Assembly: GCF_003711395.1 (NCBI RefSeq)
Contig: NZ_PJRJ01000005.1
Location: 62,001-126,000 of the forward strand
Length of the DNA stretch: 64,000 bases
From: Acinetobacter sp. B51(2017)
GTDB lineage: Bacteria; Pseudomonadota; Gammaproteobacteria; Pseudomonadales; Moraxellaceae
Direction of reading: 5' to 3'
Made by a program: the position numbers and the translations under genes
The notes under the pieces: model-generated
Seen by the model: only the letters and a program-made list of their open reading frames with translations
Told to the model about the DNA's origin: nothing
The model's database searches: none
Shown: piece by piece, positions 48,220 through 59,926 of the stretch
Layout of the letters: each line of letters starts with the position of its first letter
Position numbering within the stretch: the first letter of the stretch is position 1

Positions 48220-49119
48220 GTGTCCCTTCAGCAAAATCATGCCCTGGTGTCCGCACAACAACAAATTCAACAAGATCTGATCAACACTTTAGATGCCTTT
48301 GCACTGCCTGAGCCTTTAAAAGCTGCGGTGCATCATGCTGTAATGTTAGGCGGTAAACGCGTACGTCCCGCGCTGTGTTATGCCACTGCGGCTTTACAAC
48401 CGAATCAAAACTTTGCTGCAGTGCGCCGTGCTGCGGTGGCAATTGAATTAATTCATTGCTATTCGCTCGCGCATGATGATCTGCCATGTATGGACAATGA
48501 TTTATTGCGCCGTGGTCAACCCACCTGCCATGTGGCCTTTGGTGAAGATACCGCTTTATTGGCTGGAGATATTTTGCAATCGATGGCCTTTGAGGTGTTA
48601 GGTAGTCGTTTGTTTGACCAAGGCGCTGCGGTTGATCAAGGTATTGTCCTTAAACAAATGCAAATTTTAGCCACGGCAAGCTCTAAAATGGTCTGTGGTC
48701 AGGTCTTAGATTTACAAGCTGAAGGTAAACAGATTGACCAAGCTGCGTTAGAAAATATTCATCGTAATAAAACGGGCGCGTTAATTTCTGCTGCCATCAT
48801 GATGGCGGCTGTCACTGTATTTAAAGGTACAGATGTTGCGCTGCCTAAATTACGTGAATATGCTCAAGCCATTGGTTTAGCGTTTCAAGTGCAAGATGAT
48901 ATTTTAGATGTTATTGCAGATACCGAACAATTGGGTAAAACAGCGGGCAAGGATCAACAGGTGGAAAAATCCACTTATCCAGCATTAATGGGTTTAGCTC
49001 AAGCGCAAGCTTACGTACAGCAATTGCATCAGCAAGCGTTTGCCGCCTTAACGCATTTTGATACAGGTGCGGAACAATTACAGAGCATCTCTGAGTTTTT
49101 GTTGCATCGTCAAAGTTAA
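48220..49119 (+). CDS. ispA: Farnesyl (geranyl) diphosphate synthase IspA
   Basis: IspA condenses isopentenyl diphosphate with allylic diphosphates to make farnesyl diphosphate, the precursor of quinone side chains and undecaprenyl phosphate. The 299-residue sequence has the first Asp-rich motif in SLAHDDLPCMDNDLLRRG and the second in FQVQDDILDV, plus GGKRVRPAL at the N-terminus. Start is GTG 48220 with GAGGCGAAA just upstream. The enzyme normally sits with dxs and xseB in other genera; here it stands alone. Confidence 0.94.
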   Translation: MSLQQNHALVSAQQQIQQDLINTLDAFALPEPLKAAVHHAVMLGGKRVRPALCYATAALQPNQNFAAVRRAAVAIELIHCYSLAHDDLPCMDNDLLRRGQPTCHVAFGEDTALLAGDILQSMAFEVLGSRLFDQGAAVDQGIVLKQMQILATASSKMVCGQVLDLQAEGKQIDQAALENIHRNKTGALISAAIMMAAVTVFKGTDVALPKLREYAQAIGLAFQVQDDILDVIADTEQLGKTAGKDQQVEKSTYPALMGLAQAQAYVQQLHQQAFAALTHFDTGAEQLQSISEFLLHRQS

Positions 49120-49140
49120 ATATTGTGCAGTACAATATCA

Positions 49141-49165
49141 AGCAGGCATTGAGCCTGCTTTTTTA
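49141..49165 (+). terminator. Terminator after ispA
   Basis: AGCAGGC (49141-49147), loop ATTGA, GCCTGCT (49153-49159), then a T run. Confidence 0.9.
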
Positions 49166-49197
49166 TATCGTTTATATACGGCCACATAAGGATGTGC

Positions 49198-49554
49198 TTA
49201 TTGGTGTACAGTTGCATCGGGTGGAATAATCGGGCGGCCATTACGCAGTGCAGTGACGGCAGCGGGATCAAAATCAATCAACAATTTATTTTCTTTGCCA
49301 TCAATCTCATAGCGACGAATTAATTTTTGATCGCCATCTAAAGTTTCGACCTGATATTCATCGGCAATGTTCATAATGCCATCTAAATTGGTGGTGGCAG
49401 ATGCCATATCTTGACGAAACAATTCGTAAATATCACGCAGCTCAAAACTGGCTTGATTAGTTTCTGGATTTTTTTGCACGTAAGTTTGAATATGACGAAT
49501 AATTAACTGAGCAAATAAGAAATAATCCGGTTTATGGGTAAATGCCAAGCTCAT
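49198..49554 (-). CDS. Small conserved-looking protein of unknown function
   Basis: A 118-residue soluble protein (MSLAFTHKPDYFLFAQLIIR... ending PPDATVHQ) that I cannot assign to a family. The start is chosen at ATG 49554 because GGAG lies about 9 bases before it on the minus strand; the frame's longer N-terminus is rich in Cys/Phe and unlike a protein start. The first half looks helical and the second half beta-rich (VETLDGDQKLIRRYEIDG, KLLIDFDP). It converges on ispA. Confidence 0.65.
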   Translation of the reverse strand: MSLAFTHKPDYFLFAQLIIRHIQTYVQKNPETNQASFELRDIYELFRQDMASATTNLDGIMNIADEYQVETLDGDQKLIRRYEIDGKENKLLIDFDPAAVTALRNGRPIIPPDATVHQ

Positions 49555-50190
49555 GTCTTTACTCCTTATTCTGATATGTTCTTGTTGTATGCTGTATACA
49601 AATAGCATGAGTGGCTTAAAAAAACAGCACTGTTTGCAAAAACATGACAAAAGGTCAGTCGGCTAGGCACTGACTAAATTGTGCTGTACTCAAAGAAATT
49701 TTAAGATTTAGTTGCTTATTAAAGCGACATTGCGACTTGGCGGCTGCAAATGGCTGTACAAGTTAAAAAAATCAGTCAGATCAAGTACAAAATTATCAAC
49801 TCAAGCGGTATTCAGTAGCACTTTACCAACAGATGATAGTGCCATACTTAGATTTTTAACTGGCATAAATTGAGCTTAGTTTTTGTTTTTTATCAATTCT
49901 TGGGTTTTATGGCTATTTTCTGGCTGCATCCAGTCAGATTGATTTTTGAAAAAAATAATAATATTTAAACTTTTAATTTAATAAACCGATCAAATGCAAC
50001 CACAAGGCGCTAAAGGGCAAAAAAAGGCTTAAGTGATTAAAAAATCATCCGAAAGACTAAGACCGAGAAGCTAGCAACACACGTCATCAATCAGGTACAA
50101 TTGGCGGGATTAATTTTGTGTTTGGTGTATTTGAAGGCCAATACATACATTCTTTGTTAATAAATTAGGCCTGCCAGGAGTTATCCCCGC
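49555..50190. other. Long intergenic region upstream of the nuo operon
   Basis: About 635 bases without a gene I can support, between a divergently transcribed small gene and nuoA. It is A+T rich with several T runs and should contain the nuo promoter(s) and perhaps a long leader. CCAGGAG (50174-50180) is the nuoA ribosome binding site. I see no convincing operator, riboswitch or small RNA, but regions of this size before nuo often carry regulatory sites. Confidence 0.5.
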
Positions 50191-50739
50191 ATGAGTGCCA
50201 TTACTCCATACGAATGGGCAATTATTGCCTTCGTGATCGGCGTTACATTTCTTTGCGTCTTTATGCTCACTGTCCCATTACTCCTCGGGGGTAAATCATG
50301 GGGTCGTGCTAAGCAGGAGCAATTTGAGTCAGGTGTTGTAGGTGCAGGTGGTGCACGTATTCGCTTGTCGGCAAAATTCTATTTGGTGGCAATCTTCTTC
50401 GTTGTATTTGACTTAGAAGCATTGTACCTCTACGCATGGTCCGTTTCGGTTCGTGAAGTAGGTTGGGTAGGTTTTGCAACTGCAGCTGTATTTATTTTAG
50501 TTTTACTTGTTGGTTTGATTTACGAATTTTCGACTGGCGCACTGAATTGGGCACCTTCTGATAAACGTAAAGCAGCAGGGATTAAACCTAAAATTGGTTC
50601 ACCAAATATGGACCTTGCAGAAATTACACGCTTTAACTCAATTGAAGAATTGGTGACTGACCCTACAGGTCAAATCCCAGCGCAATCCTCTGGTCGTGTG
50701 AAACAAAAGTCACCGACTATATCATCTGACAAGGAGTAA
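50191..50739 (+). CDS. nuoA: NADH-quinone oxidoreductase subunit A
   Basis: First gene of the complex I operon. NuoA is a three-helix inner-membrane subunit at the junction between the peripheral and membrane arms. The sequence has the conserved [38 protein letters not shown] region (key parts [19 protein letters not shown]). At 182 residues it is longer than E. coli NuoA because of a hydrophilic tail ([19 protein letters not shown]...), a feature known in Acinetobacter and Pseudomonas relatives. Confidence 0.96.
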   Translation: MSAITPYEWAIIAFVIGVTFLCVFMLTVPLLLGGKSWGRAKQEQFESGVVGAGGARIRLSAKFYLVAIFFVVFDLEALYLYAWSVSVREVGWVGFATAAVFILVLLVGLIYEFSTGALNWAPSDKRKAAGIKPKIGSPNMDLAEITRFNSIEELVTDPTGQIPAQSSGRVKQKSPTISSDKE

Positions 50740-50745
50740 GACGGG

Positions 50746-51426
50746 ATGAAATATACCTTAACCCGTGCGAATCCGGATGCTGATCAATATCCACTTCAAG
50801 AGCGTATTCAAGTTGAAGACCCGCTTTTACAAGAAGAAGTGAATAAAAATGTGTTTATGACTCGTTTAGAGGACGTAGCACATACAGCAGTAAACTGGGG
50901 TCGTAAGAACTCAGTTTGGCCGTTTAACTTTGGTACATCTTGCTGCTACGTAGAGTATGCAACAACATTAACCGGCGTGCATGACTTGTCACGTTTTGGT
51001 GCCGAGGTTATTCGTGCTTCACCACGTCAGGCCGATTTGATGATTGTTGCTGGTACGTGCTTTATGAAAATGGCCCCAGTGATTCAACGTTTGTATGAAC
51101 AAATGCTTGAACCAAAATGGGTCATTTCAATGGGTGCTTGTGCCAACTCAGGTGGTATGTACGACATCTATTCAGTTGTACAAGGTGTGGATAAAATTAT
51201 TCCAGTGGATGTTTACATCCCAGGTTGCCCACCACGTCCTGAAGCATTAATCCAAGCATTAATGTTATTGCAAGACCAAATTCAATTAGAGCGCCGTCCA
51301 CTTTCTGCGGTAATTGGTGATGATCTTAAGCCAATTTATAAGCCAAAGATGATGCCAGAACGTGACCGTAAGAATGAACAGCGTATGGCTGTGAAAAACT
51401 TGCGCTCTATGGATGAAATTAAATAA
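50746..51426 (+). CDS. nuoB: NADH-quinone oxidoreductase subunit B
   Basis: NuoB holds the N2 [4Fe-4S] cluster that passes electrons to quinone. Its ligands are visible: two adjacent Cys in [10 protein letters not shown], one in [10 protein letters not shown] and one in [10 protein letters not shown]. The 226-residue protein begins 6 bases after nuoA, indicating co-transcription. An 88-base gap with a short ACACCCGTATGGGTGTT hairpin separates it from nuoCD. Confidence 0.97.
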   Translation: MKYTLTRANPDADQYPLQERIQVEDPLLQEEVNKNVFMTRLEDVAHTAVNWGRKNSVWPFNFGTSCCYVEYATTLTGVHDLSRFGAEVIRASPRQADLMIVAGTCFMKMAPVIQRLYEQMLEPKWVISMGACANSGGMYDIYSVVQGVDKIIPVDVYIPGCPPRPEALIQALMLLQDQIQLERRPLSAVIGDDLKPIYKPKMMPERDRKNEQRMAVKNLRSMDEIK

Positions 51427-51514
51427 TTTAAACGGCAATTTTTTTATTACACCCGTATGGGTGTTGTTGTCGTTTAGGTTTGAATGAATTTGTATTAAAT
51501 AGGAAGCCAAGCCA

Positions 51515-53299
51515 ATGGCTGAAGACATTGCTATGCCAGGATCAACACCAATTGATCCACGCCCAGCATTTGCAATTGTAGAAGAGCTCAAAACCAAATT
51601 TGGTGAGAACTTCTATGTGCAAACGACTTTTGAGGATTTCCCAACAGTCTGGGTTGAGCGCGCACGTGTACAAGAAGTTTTAATGTTCTTGCGTACAGTG
51701 TCACGTCCTTACGTGATGTTGTTCGACTTGTCTGCGGTAGATGAACGTTTACGTACCCACCGCGACGGTTTACCTGCGTCTGACTTTACTGTGTTCTATC
51801 ACTTGTTATCGCTTGAGCGTAACACGGATATTCGTATTAAAGTTGCCTTGAATGAGAGCGATCTTAACATTCCAACGGCAACCAACGTTTGGCCAAACGC
51901 CAACTGGTACGAGCGTGAAGCTTACGATATGTTTGGTATCAATTTCGAAGGGCATCCAATGCTGCGTCGTATTTTGTTACCAACCTATTGGGAAGGTCAC
52001 CCGTTACGTAAAGAATACTCAGCGCGTGCAACTGAATATACACCGTATATGCAGAACCAAGCCAAACAGGACTACGAACAAGAACACCTTCGTTTCGTAC
52101 CTGAAGACTGGGGTCTAAAACGCGGTAACGACGACGAAGACTTCATGTTCCTCAACTTAGGTCCTAACCATCCATCTGCGCACGGTGCATTCCGTATTGT
52201 TCTGCAGTTAGATGGTGAAGAAGTCAAAGACTGTGTGCCTGATATCGGTTATCACCACCGTGGTGTGGAGAAGATGGCTGAACGTCAAACATGGCATTCA
52301 TTCATTCCGTATACAGACCGTGTCGACTACCTAGGCGGCTGCGCGCAAAACATGCCATACGTGATGGGCGTTGAGCAAATGGCGGGAATCACAGTTCCTG
52401 ACCGTGCACAATGTATCCGTGTCATGATGTCTGAATTGTTCCGTATTAATAACCACTTATTGTTTATTGGTACAGCGATTCAGGATGCCGGCGGTATGAC
52501 GCCTGTATTCTATATGTTCGCCGATCGTCAAAAAATCTATGACGCCATCGAAGCGATCACTGGCTACCGTATGCACCCAGCGTGGTTCCGTATTGGTGGT
52601 ACAGCACATGACCTTCCAAACAACTGGCAGCACCTGATCCGTGAAATCTTGGATTGGATGCCAAAACGTTTGAAGGAATACCATACTGCAGCGTTGAAAA
52701 ACTCAGTGTTCATTGGTCGTACCCGTAACGTTGCGCAATACGATGCAAAATCTGCATTGGCTTGGGGTGTAACAGGTACAGGTCTACGTGCTACAGGTAT
52801 TGACTTTGACGTACGTAAATATCGTCCGTATAGCGGCTACGAAAACTACGACTTCGAAGTACCAGTAGAGTACGAAGGTGATGCTTACGCGCGTGTGATG
52901 GTTCACTATCGCGAAATCGAAGAATCACTGAAAATTATCAAGCAATGTCTTGATAACATGCCGTCTGGCGCGTACAAAGCCGACCATCCATTGGCTGTTC
53001 CACCACCAAAAGATAAGACATTACAAGATATTGAAACCTTGATTACGCACTTCTTAAGCGTATCTTGGGGTCCTGTAATGCCAGCAGGCGAAGCGTCTGT
53101 GATGGCGGAAGTGGTAAAAGGTGCATCGAACTACTACTTGACTTCAGACAAGTCAACCATGAGTTACCGTACCCGTATTCGTACACCAACCTTCACGCAT
53201 TTACAGCAAATGCCTTCTGTGATTAACGGCAGCTTAATGTCTGACTTAATCATTTATTTAGCGACCATTGACGTCGTAATGGCTGACGTGGATCGCTAA
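51515..53299 (+). CDS. nuoCD: NADH-quinone oxidoreductase fused subunit C/D
   Basis: A 594-residue fusion of the 30-kDa (NuoC) and 49-kDa (NuoD) subunits, the usual arrangement in gammaproteobacteria. The NuoC part ends near residue 190 ([23 protein letters not shown] motif), and the NuoD part starts at [16 protein letters not shown]. NuoD forms part of the quinone-binding cavity with NuoB ([17 protein letters not shown]-like and [27 protein letters not shown], here cited by its end [12 protein letters not shown]). Confidence 0.97.
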   Translation: MAEDIAMPGSTPIDPRPAFAIVEELKTKFGENFYVQTTFEDFPTVWVERARVQEVLMFLRTVSRPYVMLFDLSAVDERLRTHRDGLPASDFTVFYHLLSLERNTDIRIKVALNESDLNIPTATNVWPNANWYEREAYDMFGINFEGHPMLRRILLPTYWEGHPLRKEYSARATEYTPYMQNQAKQDYEQEHLRFVPEDWGLKRGNDDEDFMFLNLGPNHPSAHGAFRIVLQLDGEEVKDCVPDIGYHHRGVEKMAERQTWHSFIPYTDRVDYLGGCAQNMPYVMGVEQMAGITVPDRAQCIRVMMSELFRINNHLLFIGTAIQDAGGMTPVFYMFADRQKIYDAIEAITGYRMHPAWFRIGGTAHDLPNNWQHLIREILDWMPKRLKEYHTAALKNSVFIGRTRNVAQYDAKSALAWGVTGTGLRATGIDFDVRKYRPYSGYENYDFEVPVEYEGDAYARVMVHYREIEESLKIIKQCLDNMPSGAYKADHPLAVPPPKDKTLQDIETLITHFLSVSWGPVMPAGEASVMAEVVKGASNYYLTSDKSTMSYRTRIRTPTFTHLQQMPSVINGSLMSDLIIYLATIDVVMADVDR

Positions 53300-53313
53300 G
53301 GGGTAATCGCATT

Positions 53314-53823
53314 ATGATGATTTTGACTGATAAAAAACCACGTGTGAACGTTGAAGGAATTTTGACTGCGGACGAAATTCACGAAATCGAACATCACATT
53401 GGTCACTACCCGTACCCACGTGCAGCGTGTTTAGATGCGCTCAAATGTGTACAACGCCGTAATGGTTGGGTAGATGATGCGCAAATGAATGCCATTGCAC
53501 AAATGCTTTCAATGAGCGTGGCGGATTTAGAGGGTGTTGCGACTTTCTATAACCGTATTTACCGCCAACCTGTAGGCCGCAACGTCATTTTATTATGTGA
53601 CTCAATTGCGTGCTTCTTGATGGGTGCGGAAACTTTAGCAGAAGCTTTCCAACGTGAGCTTGGGATCCAGTTTGGTCAAACTACAGCGGATGGTCGTTTC
53701 ACGATCTTACCAATTTGCTGCTTAGGTAACTGTGACAAAGGTCCAACTTTGATGATTAATGAAGACACTCACGGTTTAGTGGATGTTTCTTCAGTGAAAC
53801 AGTTATTGGAGAAGTATGTATGA
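53314..53823 (+). CDS. nuoE: NADH-quinone oxidoreductase subunit E
   Basis: NuoE is a thioredoxin-like subunit of the NADH dehydrogenase module carrying the [2Fe-2S] cluster N1a. The four Cys ligands are visible in [11 protein letters not shown] and [10 protein letters not shown]. The 169-residue protein's stop overlaps the nuoF start by 4 bases (ATGA), so the two partners are translationally coupled. Confidence 0.96.
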   Translation: MMILTDKKPRVNVEGILTADEIHEIEHHIGHYPYPRAACLDALKCVQRRNGWVDDAQMNAIAQMLSMSVADLEGVATFYNRIYRQPVGRNVILLCDSIACFLMGAETLAEAFQRELGIQFGQTTADGRFTILPICCLGNCDKGPTLMINEDTHGLVDVSSVKQLLEKYV

Positions 53824-55151
53824 ATACTGAACCAAAACCGATTTACGGCGACGGTAACCCAGAAACGCATCCACTCACTTGGCGTTTAAGCAAACAAGCC
53901 AATGTACGTAATGCTGATGATTACGAAGCGCTTGAGGGTTATGCAGGCTTTAAAAAAGCACTTTCAATGCAACCAAAAGAAGTATTGGATGTGGTTAAAG
54001 CGGCAACGGTAAAAGGCCGTGGTGGTGCAGGCTTCCCAGCAGGGATCAAATGGTCGCTGATGGCGCCAAATGATAACTCAGGTCCACGTTACCTGATTTG
54101 TAACGCCGATGAGATGGAACCAGGTACTTTCAAAGACCGTTTGTTGATGGAAGATCTTCCACACCAATTGATCGAAGGTATGTTGATTGCAGGCTATACT
54201 TTGGAAGCAACTCACGGTTATATCTTTATCCGTGGTGAGTACATCGAAGCTGCAAAATACTTAAATGAAGCTTTAGAGCAAATTCGCGCTAAAGGTTATT
54301 TAGGTGAAAACATCTTAGGTACAGGTTGGAACTTTGAGTTACATGTGCATACCGGTGCGGGTCGTTATATCTGTGGTGAAGAAACTGCATTGATTAACTC
54401 GCTAGAAGGTCGCCGTGCCAATCCACGTACTAAGCCACCATTCCCGCAAGTTGCAGGTGCTTGGGGTCGTCCTACGATTGTCAACAACGTAGAGACTTAC
54501 AACAACTTACCGGCAATCATGCTACGTGGCCCAGAATGGTACGTTGGTTTATCTCAAGGTAAATCAAAAGATCCAGGTACAAAGATTTACGGCGCTTCAG
54601 GCAAAGTAAAATTCCCAGGTCTTTGGGAACTCCCATTTGGTACCACTGCACGTGAAGTGATCGAAGATCACGCCGGCGGTATGCGCGATGGCTTAAAGCT
54701 CAAAGCATGGTTGCCAGGTGGTGCATCAACTGACTTCTTAGCAGCTGAGCATATCGATCTGCCTATGGATGCGGAAAGCATCATGAAAGCAGGTTCACGT
54801 TTAGGTACCTGTTTGCTGATGGTGGTTGATGAAACCCAATGTATGGTTTCTGCGACACGTAACTTAGAAGAATTCTTTGCGCGTGAATCATGTGGTTTCT
54901 GTACGCCTTGTCGTGATGGTTTACCTTGGGCGGTTAAAGCGCTAAAAGCACTTGAAGACGGTACTGGTAAGCAAGAGGATATCGATCATTTACAAGAGCT
55001 TACGCGTAAGCTTTGGATTGGTAAAACCTTCTGTGCTCACGCACCAGGTGCGATGGAGCCGCTTATGGGCGCACTCAAACACTTCCGTCATGAGTTTGAA
55101 GCAAAAGTCGTAAATGCGGCCGCTCAAACTTCTGATGTAAAACAAGCTTAA
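53820..55151 (+). CDS. nuoF: NADH-quinone oxidoreductase subunit F
   Basis: NuoF binds NADH and FMN and the [4Fe-4S] cluster N3, so it is the electron entry point of complex I. The 443-residue sequence has the glycine-rich nucleotide motif [26 protein letters not shown], the FMN region [19 protein letters not shown], and cluster ligands [10 protein letters not shown] plus [11 protein letters not shown]. Confidence 0.97.
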   Translation: MNTEPKPIYGDGNPETHPLTWRLSKQANVRNADDYEALEGYAGFKKALSMQPKEVLDVVKAATVKGRGGAGFPAGIKWSLMAPNDNSGPRYLICNADEMEPGTFKDRLLMEDLPHQLIEGMLIAGYTLEATHGYIFIRGEYIEAAKYLNEALEQIRAKGYLGENILGTGWNFELHVHTGAGRYICGEETALINSLEGRRANPRTKPPFPQVAGAWGRPTIVNNVETYNNLPAIMLRGPEWYVGLSQGKSKDPGTKIYGASGKVKFPGLWELPFGTTAREVIEDHAGGMRDGLKLKAWLPGGASTDFLAAEHIDLPMDAESIMKAGSRLGTCLLMVVDETQCMVSATRNLEEFFARESCGFCTPCRDGLPWAVKALKALEDGTGKQEDIDHLQELTRKLWIGKTFCAHAPGAMEPLMGALKHFRHEFEAKVVNAAAQTSDVKQA

Positions 55152-55162
55152 GGAATTCGACT

Positions 55163-57844
55163 ATGGCTACAATTCATGTCGATGGCAAATCGTACGAAGT
55201 CAATGGCTCAGAGAACTTGCTACAAGCATGTTTGTCTTTGGGTATTGATATCCCGTACTTTTGTTGGCATCCATCCTTAGGTTCTGTCGGTTCTTGCCGT
55301 CAATGTGCTGTGACACAATACGCGAATCCTGAAGATACGCGTGGTCGTCTGGTGATGTCATGTATGACACCGGCTGCTGACAATACCTATATCTCAATCG
55401 AAGACAAAGAAGCGAAAGATTTTCGTGCGTCGATCGTTGAGTTCTTAATGACTAACCACCCACACGACTGTCCAGTGTGTGAAGAAGGTGGTCACTGTCA
55501 TTTACAAGATATGACGGTGATGACTCAGCATGACCGTCGTCGCTATCGTTTCACTAAACGTACCCACTACAACCAAGAGTTAGGCTCATTCATTTCACAC
55601 GAAATGAACCGTTGTATCGCATGCTACCGTTGTGTTCGTTACTACAAAGACTATGCTGGTGGTACAGACTTTGGCGTGTATGCCAACGCATCACGTGTCT
55701 ACTTCGGTCGTCCAGAATCAGGTACTTTAGAATCTGAATTCTCGGGTAACTTAACTGAAGTATGTCCAACAGGTGTATTCACGGATAAAACTCACTCAGA
55801 ACGCTACAACCGTAAATGGGACATGCAGTATGCGCCAAGCGTATGCCAAGGCTGTTCTTCTGGTTGTAACATCTCTCCGGGTGAACGTTATGGCGAACTT
55901 CGCCGTGTAGAAAACCGTTTCAACGGTGAAGTGAATCAATACTTCCTATGCGACAAAGGCCGTTTCGGTACAGGTTATGTGAATAACGCGGATCGTCCAC
56001 GTCAACCACAATTCCGTTCAGGTGCAAACGTGACTACAGTTTCTGTAGATACAGCGCTTGATACTGTAATTGCAAATATCCAAGGCAAAAAAGTCTTAGG
56101 TATTGGTTCACCACGCGCATCACTTGAATCAAACTTCGCACTTCGCGAATTAGTGGGTCAAGCGAACTTCTCTACAGGTATGTCTCAAAAAGAACAAAAC
56201 CTTGTGGAGTTAGCGGCTTCTATCATGCAAACCGAAGGTGTTTATAACCCAAGTATGCGTGAAATCGAAAGCTACGATGCGGTGTTGATCTTAGGTGAAG
56301 ACTTAACCCAAACTGCGCCTCGTATGGCTTTATCTGTTCGCCAAGCTGCGAAAAATAAAGGCAAAGAGATGGCGGCTGAGCGCCGTACGCAAGAATGGTT
56401 AGCTGAACCTGTACAACGTATTGCGCAAGATGCTAAATCTCCGATTTACATTTTAGCTGCAACGCAAACACGTTTAGCTGACGTAGCTGAAGGCGAAGTA
56501 GTTGCTTCTCCAAACGATATCGCGCGTTTAGGTTTTGCGATTGCTGCGGGCGTAAAAGGTGAAGCAATTACAGGTCTTGCTGACGATGCGAAAGCATTTG
56601 CACAAACCATTGCCGATACCTTAAAAGCTGCGAAAAAGCCGTTAATCATCTCTGGTACAAGCTTACAAGACGCATCAATCATGGAAGCTGCTGCACAAGT
56701 TGCACAGAATCTGGGTAATGCAGGCTTAACATTGACTGTTCCTGAAGTGAACTCAATGGGTATGGCTATCTTGGGTGGTAACAGCCTTGAGCAAGCATTT
56801 GCGCAAGACTTTGATACTTTAGTGGTTGTAGAAAACGATTTATACCGTCGTTTACCAGCGGCTCAAGTCAATGCTGCATTTGCAAAAGCGAAAAACATCA
56901 TTGTGCTTGACCACTCAGAAACTGAGACAGTTAAACAAGCTGATATCGTGCTTTCTGCTGCATCATTTGCTGAAGGTGATGGTACTGTGGTATCGCAAGA
57001 AGGCCGTGCACAACGTTTCTACCAAGTGTATGACCCAAGCTACTACAAACCAGAACTTGCGATCAAAGAATCTTGGCGCTGGATTCATGCCATTGAAACT
57101 GGCGTGAAAGGCAAAGCGATTGCTTGGACTGTACTTGATGACGTGATTGAAGCGGTTGCGAAAAACGTACCTGCTCTTGAAGCAATTCAAGATGTTGCAC
57201 CAGATGCGGGCTTCCGTGTACACGGTCTTAAAGTGGCGCGTGAACCACGTCGTTACTCTGGTCGTACTGCAATGCGTGCGCCGTTATCGATTCACGAACC
57301 AAAACAACCAACAGACAAAGACTCTGCATTAACATTCTCTATGGAAGGTTATGTGGGTAACCAAACGCCATCGGCGCTAGTGCCATTTGCGTGGTCTGCA
57401 GGTTGGAACTCACCACAAGCTTGGAACAAATTCCAAGAAAACGTGGGCGGTTCATTAAAAGGTGGTGATTCAGGCGTTCGTTTATTCGATCGTTTAGCAA
57501 AACTTCCAGCGCGTAGTTTCGTGGCACCAGCACCTGTTGTTGCAAATCCACAAAGCTTCCGCCTTGTACCAATGCACCATATCTTTGCTTCAGGCGAATT
57601 TACAGTGAAAACACCGGCAATGGAATCGCGTATTCCAGAAGCAATGTTTGCTGTAGGTGAGCAAGATGCTGCACGCTTGAATGTTCAAGACGGCCAAAAA
57701 ATCACCGTGAAAGCGGGTGAGACTGAAGTTGTTCTACCTGTTCAAGTGATTGAATATTTACCTACAGGTTACATCGGTTACCCAGTCGGTCTTGCGCCTA
57801 CGGTATCTCTTGCAGAGCCTGTTTCAGTCAAGGCTGGAGTGTAA
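55163..57844 (+). CDS. nuoG: NADH-quinone oxidoreductase subunit G
   Basis: NuoG is the largest peripheral subunit and carries several Fe-S clusters. The 893-residue sequence shows the N-terminal ferredoxin domain (CFWHPSLG, GSCRQC), the His/Cys motif HPHDCPVCEEGGHCHLQD, a ferredoxin-like CIACYRCVRYY, and the CQGCSSGCN motif of the N7-type cluster, followed by a molybdopterin-oxidoreductase-like domain. Spacing of 11 bases to nuoF and 3 to nuoH supports one operon. Confidence 0.96.
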   Translation: MATIHVDGKSYEVNGSENLLQACLSLGIDIPYFCWHPSLGSVGSCRQCAVTQYANPEDTRGRLVMSCMTPAADNTYISIEDKEAKDFRASIVEFLMTNHPHDCPVCEEGGHCHLQDMTVMTQHDRRRYRFTKRTHYNQELGSFISHEMNRCIACYRCVRYYKDYAGGTDFGVYANASRVYFGRPESGTLESEFSGNLTEVCPTGVFTDKTHSERYNRKWDMQYAPSVCQGCSSGCNISPGERYGELRRVENRFNGEVNQYFLCDKGRFGTGYVNNADRPRQPQFRSGANVTTVSVDTALDTVIANIQGKKVLGIGSPRASLESNFALRELVGQANFSTGMSQKEQNLVELAASIMQTEGVYNPSMREIESYDAVLILGEDLTQTAPRMALSVRQAAKNKGKEMAAERRTQEWLAEPVQRIAQDAKSPIYILAATQTRLADVAEGEVVASPNDIARLGFAIAAGVKGEAITGLADDAKAFAQTIADTLKAAKKPLIISGTSLQDASIMEAAAQVAQNLGNAGLTLTVPEVNSMGMAILGGNSLEQAFAQDFDTLVVVENDLYRRLPAAQVNAAFAKAKNIIVLDHSETETVKQADIVLSAASFAEGDGTVVSQEGRAQRFYQVYDPSYYKPELAIKESWRWIHAIETGVKGKAIAWTVLDDVIEAVAKNVPALEAIQDVAPDAGFRVHGLKVAREPRRYSGRTAMRAPLSIHEPKQPTDKDSALTFSMEGYVGNQTPSALVPFAWSAGWNSPQAWNKFQENVGGSLKGGDSGVRLFDRLAKLPARSFVAPAPVVANPQSFRLVPMHHIFASGEFTVKTPAMESRIPEAMFAVGEQDAARLNVQDGQKITVKAGETEVVLPVQVIEYLPTGYIGYPVGLAPTVSLAEPVSVKAGV

Positions 57845-57847
57845 TTC

Positions 57848-58849
57848 ATGGAACAAGAATTAATGCGTCAAACGCCGCTTTGGGCTGAGAACTGGCCAAT
57901 TGCGTACTCAGTAGTGCAAGCCATTGCCATTTTATTGGTGGTGGTTTTAATTGCTGCGTTGATGTCTTTTATTGAACGTCGTCTTTTAGGTCTTTGGCAA
58001 GACCGTTACGGTCCTAACCGTGTCGGTCCAGGTGGTATTTTCCAGATTGTTGCCGACATGCTTAAAATCATGTTCAAAGAAGACTGGACACCTAAATTCG
58101 TAGACAAGTTAACTTTCCGTATGGCACCAGCAGTTGCAATGGCAACTGCGGTGTTATCGTTCATGGTTATTCCGGTAACACCTTATTTAGGTGTTGCGGA
58201 CATGAGCATCGGTCTATTGTTCTTTATGGCAATGGCAGGTATTGCCGTGTATGCAGTGTTATTTGGTGGTTGGTCATCAAACAACAAATACGCATTACTC
58301 GGTGGTCTACGTTCTGCAGCGCAAACCATTTCTTATGAAGTGTTCTTGGGTATCTCGTTAATGGGTGTGGTGGCAATTGCTGGTTCATTCAACTTACGTG
58401 AAATCGTAGAAGCACAGCAAGATGTATGGTTTGTGATTCCTCAATTCTTAGGCTTCATGATCTTTGTGGTCGCTGGTGTTGCGGTAACGCATCGTCATCC
58501 ATTTGACCAACCAGAAGCAGAGCAAGAATTGGCAGAGGGTTACCACGTCGAGTACGGTGGTATGAAATGGGGTATGTTCTTCGTTGCCGAATACGTAAAC
58601 GTCGTGCTGATTTCAGCATTGATCGTAACGTTATTCTTTGGCGGCTGGTTAGCTCCATTCGGTCTGGATTTCCTTCCACCATTATTCTGGTTTGTGATTA
58701 AAACAGCATTCTTTGTAATGATGTTTGTATTGGCTCGTGGCTCTTTAATGCGTCCACGTTATGACCAAGTCATGAACTTCGGTTGGAAAATTTGTTTGCC
58801 ATTAACGCTAGTTAACTTGCTAGTTACTGCTGCTGTAGTGTTGTGGTAA
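57848..58849 (+). CDS. nuoH: NADH-quinone oxidoreductase subunit H
   Basis: NuoH is the membrane subunit that forms the quinone site with NuoB and NuoD. The 333-residue, eight-helix protein has the conserved [21 protein letters not shown] segment (cited by its parts ERRLLG and [11 protein letters not shown]), SYEVFLG, and the acidic loop [19 protein letters not shown]. It starts 3 bases after nuoG. Confidence 0.97.
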   Translation: MEQELMRQTPLWAENWPIAYSVVQAIAILLVVVLIAALMSFIERRLLGLWQDRYGPNRVGPGGIFQIVADMLKIMFKEDWTPKFVDKLTFRMAPAVAMATAVLSFMVIPVTPYLGVADMSIGLLFFMAMAGIAVYAVLFGGWSSNNKYALLGGLRSAAQTISYEVFLGISLMGVVAIAGSFNLREIVEAQQDVWFVIPQFLGFMIFVVAGVAVTHRHPFDQPEAEQELAEGYHVEYGGMKWGMFFVAEYVNVVLISALIVTLFFGGWLAPFGLDFLPPLFWFVIKTAFFVMMFVLARGSLMRPRYDQVMNFGWKICLPLTLVNLLVTAAVVLW

Positions 58850-58865
58850 GGGCAGGGAGAACAAA

Positions 58866-59408
58866 ATGTTTAAATTTCTAGCTGGGGTCGGGTCGGTTGT
58901 ACGTAGCTTGTGGATGGTCTTCTCACATGCAACACGTAAACGTGACACCATTTTATATCCAGAAGTGAAAGCTGAAGACATCGTACCGCCGCGTTTCCGT
59001 GGTCGTATTGTGTTAACACGTGATCCTGACGGTGAAGAGCGCTGCGTTGCGTGTAACCTATGTGCGGTTGCTTGTCCTGTTGGCTGTATTTCACTACAAA
59101 AAGCAGAACACGAAGATGGTCGTTGGTATCCGGAATTCTTCCGCATCAACTTCTCACGTTGTATCTTCTGCGGTATGTGTGAAGAAGCATGTCCTACAAC
59201 TGCAATTCAGTTAACACCTGACTTCGAATTGGGTGAATATGTACGTCAAGACTTAGTTTATGAGAAAGAAAACTTACTCATTTCAGGTCCTGGTAAATAT
59301 CCTGACTATAACTTCTACCGTGTAACAGGTATGGCTGTTGCAGGTAAAGACAAAGGTCAAGCACAGCGCGAAAGTAAGCCTGTTGATGTACGGAGTCTAT
59401 TACCATGA
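58866..59408 (+). CDS. nuoI: NADH-quinone oxidoreductase subunit I
   Basis: NuoI is an 8Fe ferredoxin-type subunit carrying clusters N6a and N6b, which connect the chain to N2. Both motifs are clear: [16 protein letters not shown] and [16 protein letters not shown]. The 180-residue protein has an amphipathic N-terminal helix for membrane contact. It overlaps nuoJ by 4 bases. Confidence 0.97.
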   Translation: MFKFLAGVGSVVRSLWMVFSHATRKRDTILYPEVKAEDIVPPRFRGRIVLTRDPDGEERCVACNLCAVACPVGCISLQKAEHEDGRWYPEFFRINFSRCIFCGMCEEACPTTAIQLTPDFELGEYVRQDLVYEKENLLISGPGKYPDYNFYRVTGMAVAGKDKGQAQRESKPVDVRSLLP

Positions 59409-59926
59409 TGTGGCCGTTTTATTTGATGGCTCTTGTGGCCATCGTCTCTACGATTCGCGTTGTGACCAACGCGAATCCCGTTCACGCTTTATTAAGCTTG
59501 ATCGTGTCATTACTTGCTGTAGCCGGTATGTTTATGATTGTGGGTGCGCCATTTGCCGGTGCGCTTGAGATCATCGTATACGCAGGCGCGATCATGGTTT
59601 TATTCGTCTTTGTTGTGATGATGCTCAACCTTGGTCAAGCGACTGTAGAACAAGAACGCAAATGGTTAACGTCATCGGCATGGGCTTATCCTGCCTTGAT
59701 GTGTTTCCTAATGGGTCTGGTTTTAGTTTGGATGTTAGGTTCTGAGTATAACGTTGCTGGTCCATTGATGGGTGCTGAGATTGTAGGCCCGAAAGAAGTG
59801 GGTATTGCACTCTTTACCAAATACTTACTCTTGGTTGAAATTGCTGCCATGTTATTGCTTGCTGCTTTAGTTGCTGCATTCCATATTGGTAAGCGTGAGC
59901 CAGGTGCACAAGAGGATCAACAATAA
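59405..59926 (+). CDS. nuoJ: NADH-quinone oxidoreductase subunit J
   Basis: NuoJ is a five-helix membrane subunit (173 residues) whose third helix lies in the conformational coupling path; it contains the conserved [23 protein letters not shown] stretch (key part [12 protein letters not shown]). Its start overlaps nuoI by 4 bases and its stop shares one base with the nuoK start (TAATG). Confidence 0.96.
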   Translation: MMWPFYLMALVAIVSTIRVVTNANPVHALLSLIVSLLAVAGMFMIVGAPFAGALEIIVYAGAIMVLFVFVVMMLNLGQATVEQERKWLTSSAWAYPALMCFLMGLVLVWMLGSEYNVAGPLMGAEIVGPKEVGIALFTKYLLLVEIAAMLLLAALVAAFHIGKREPGAQEDQQ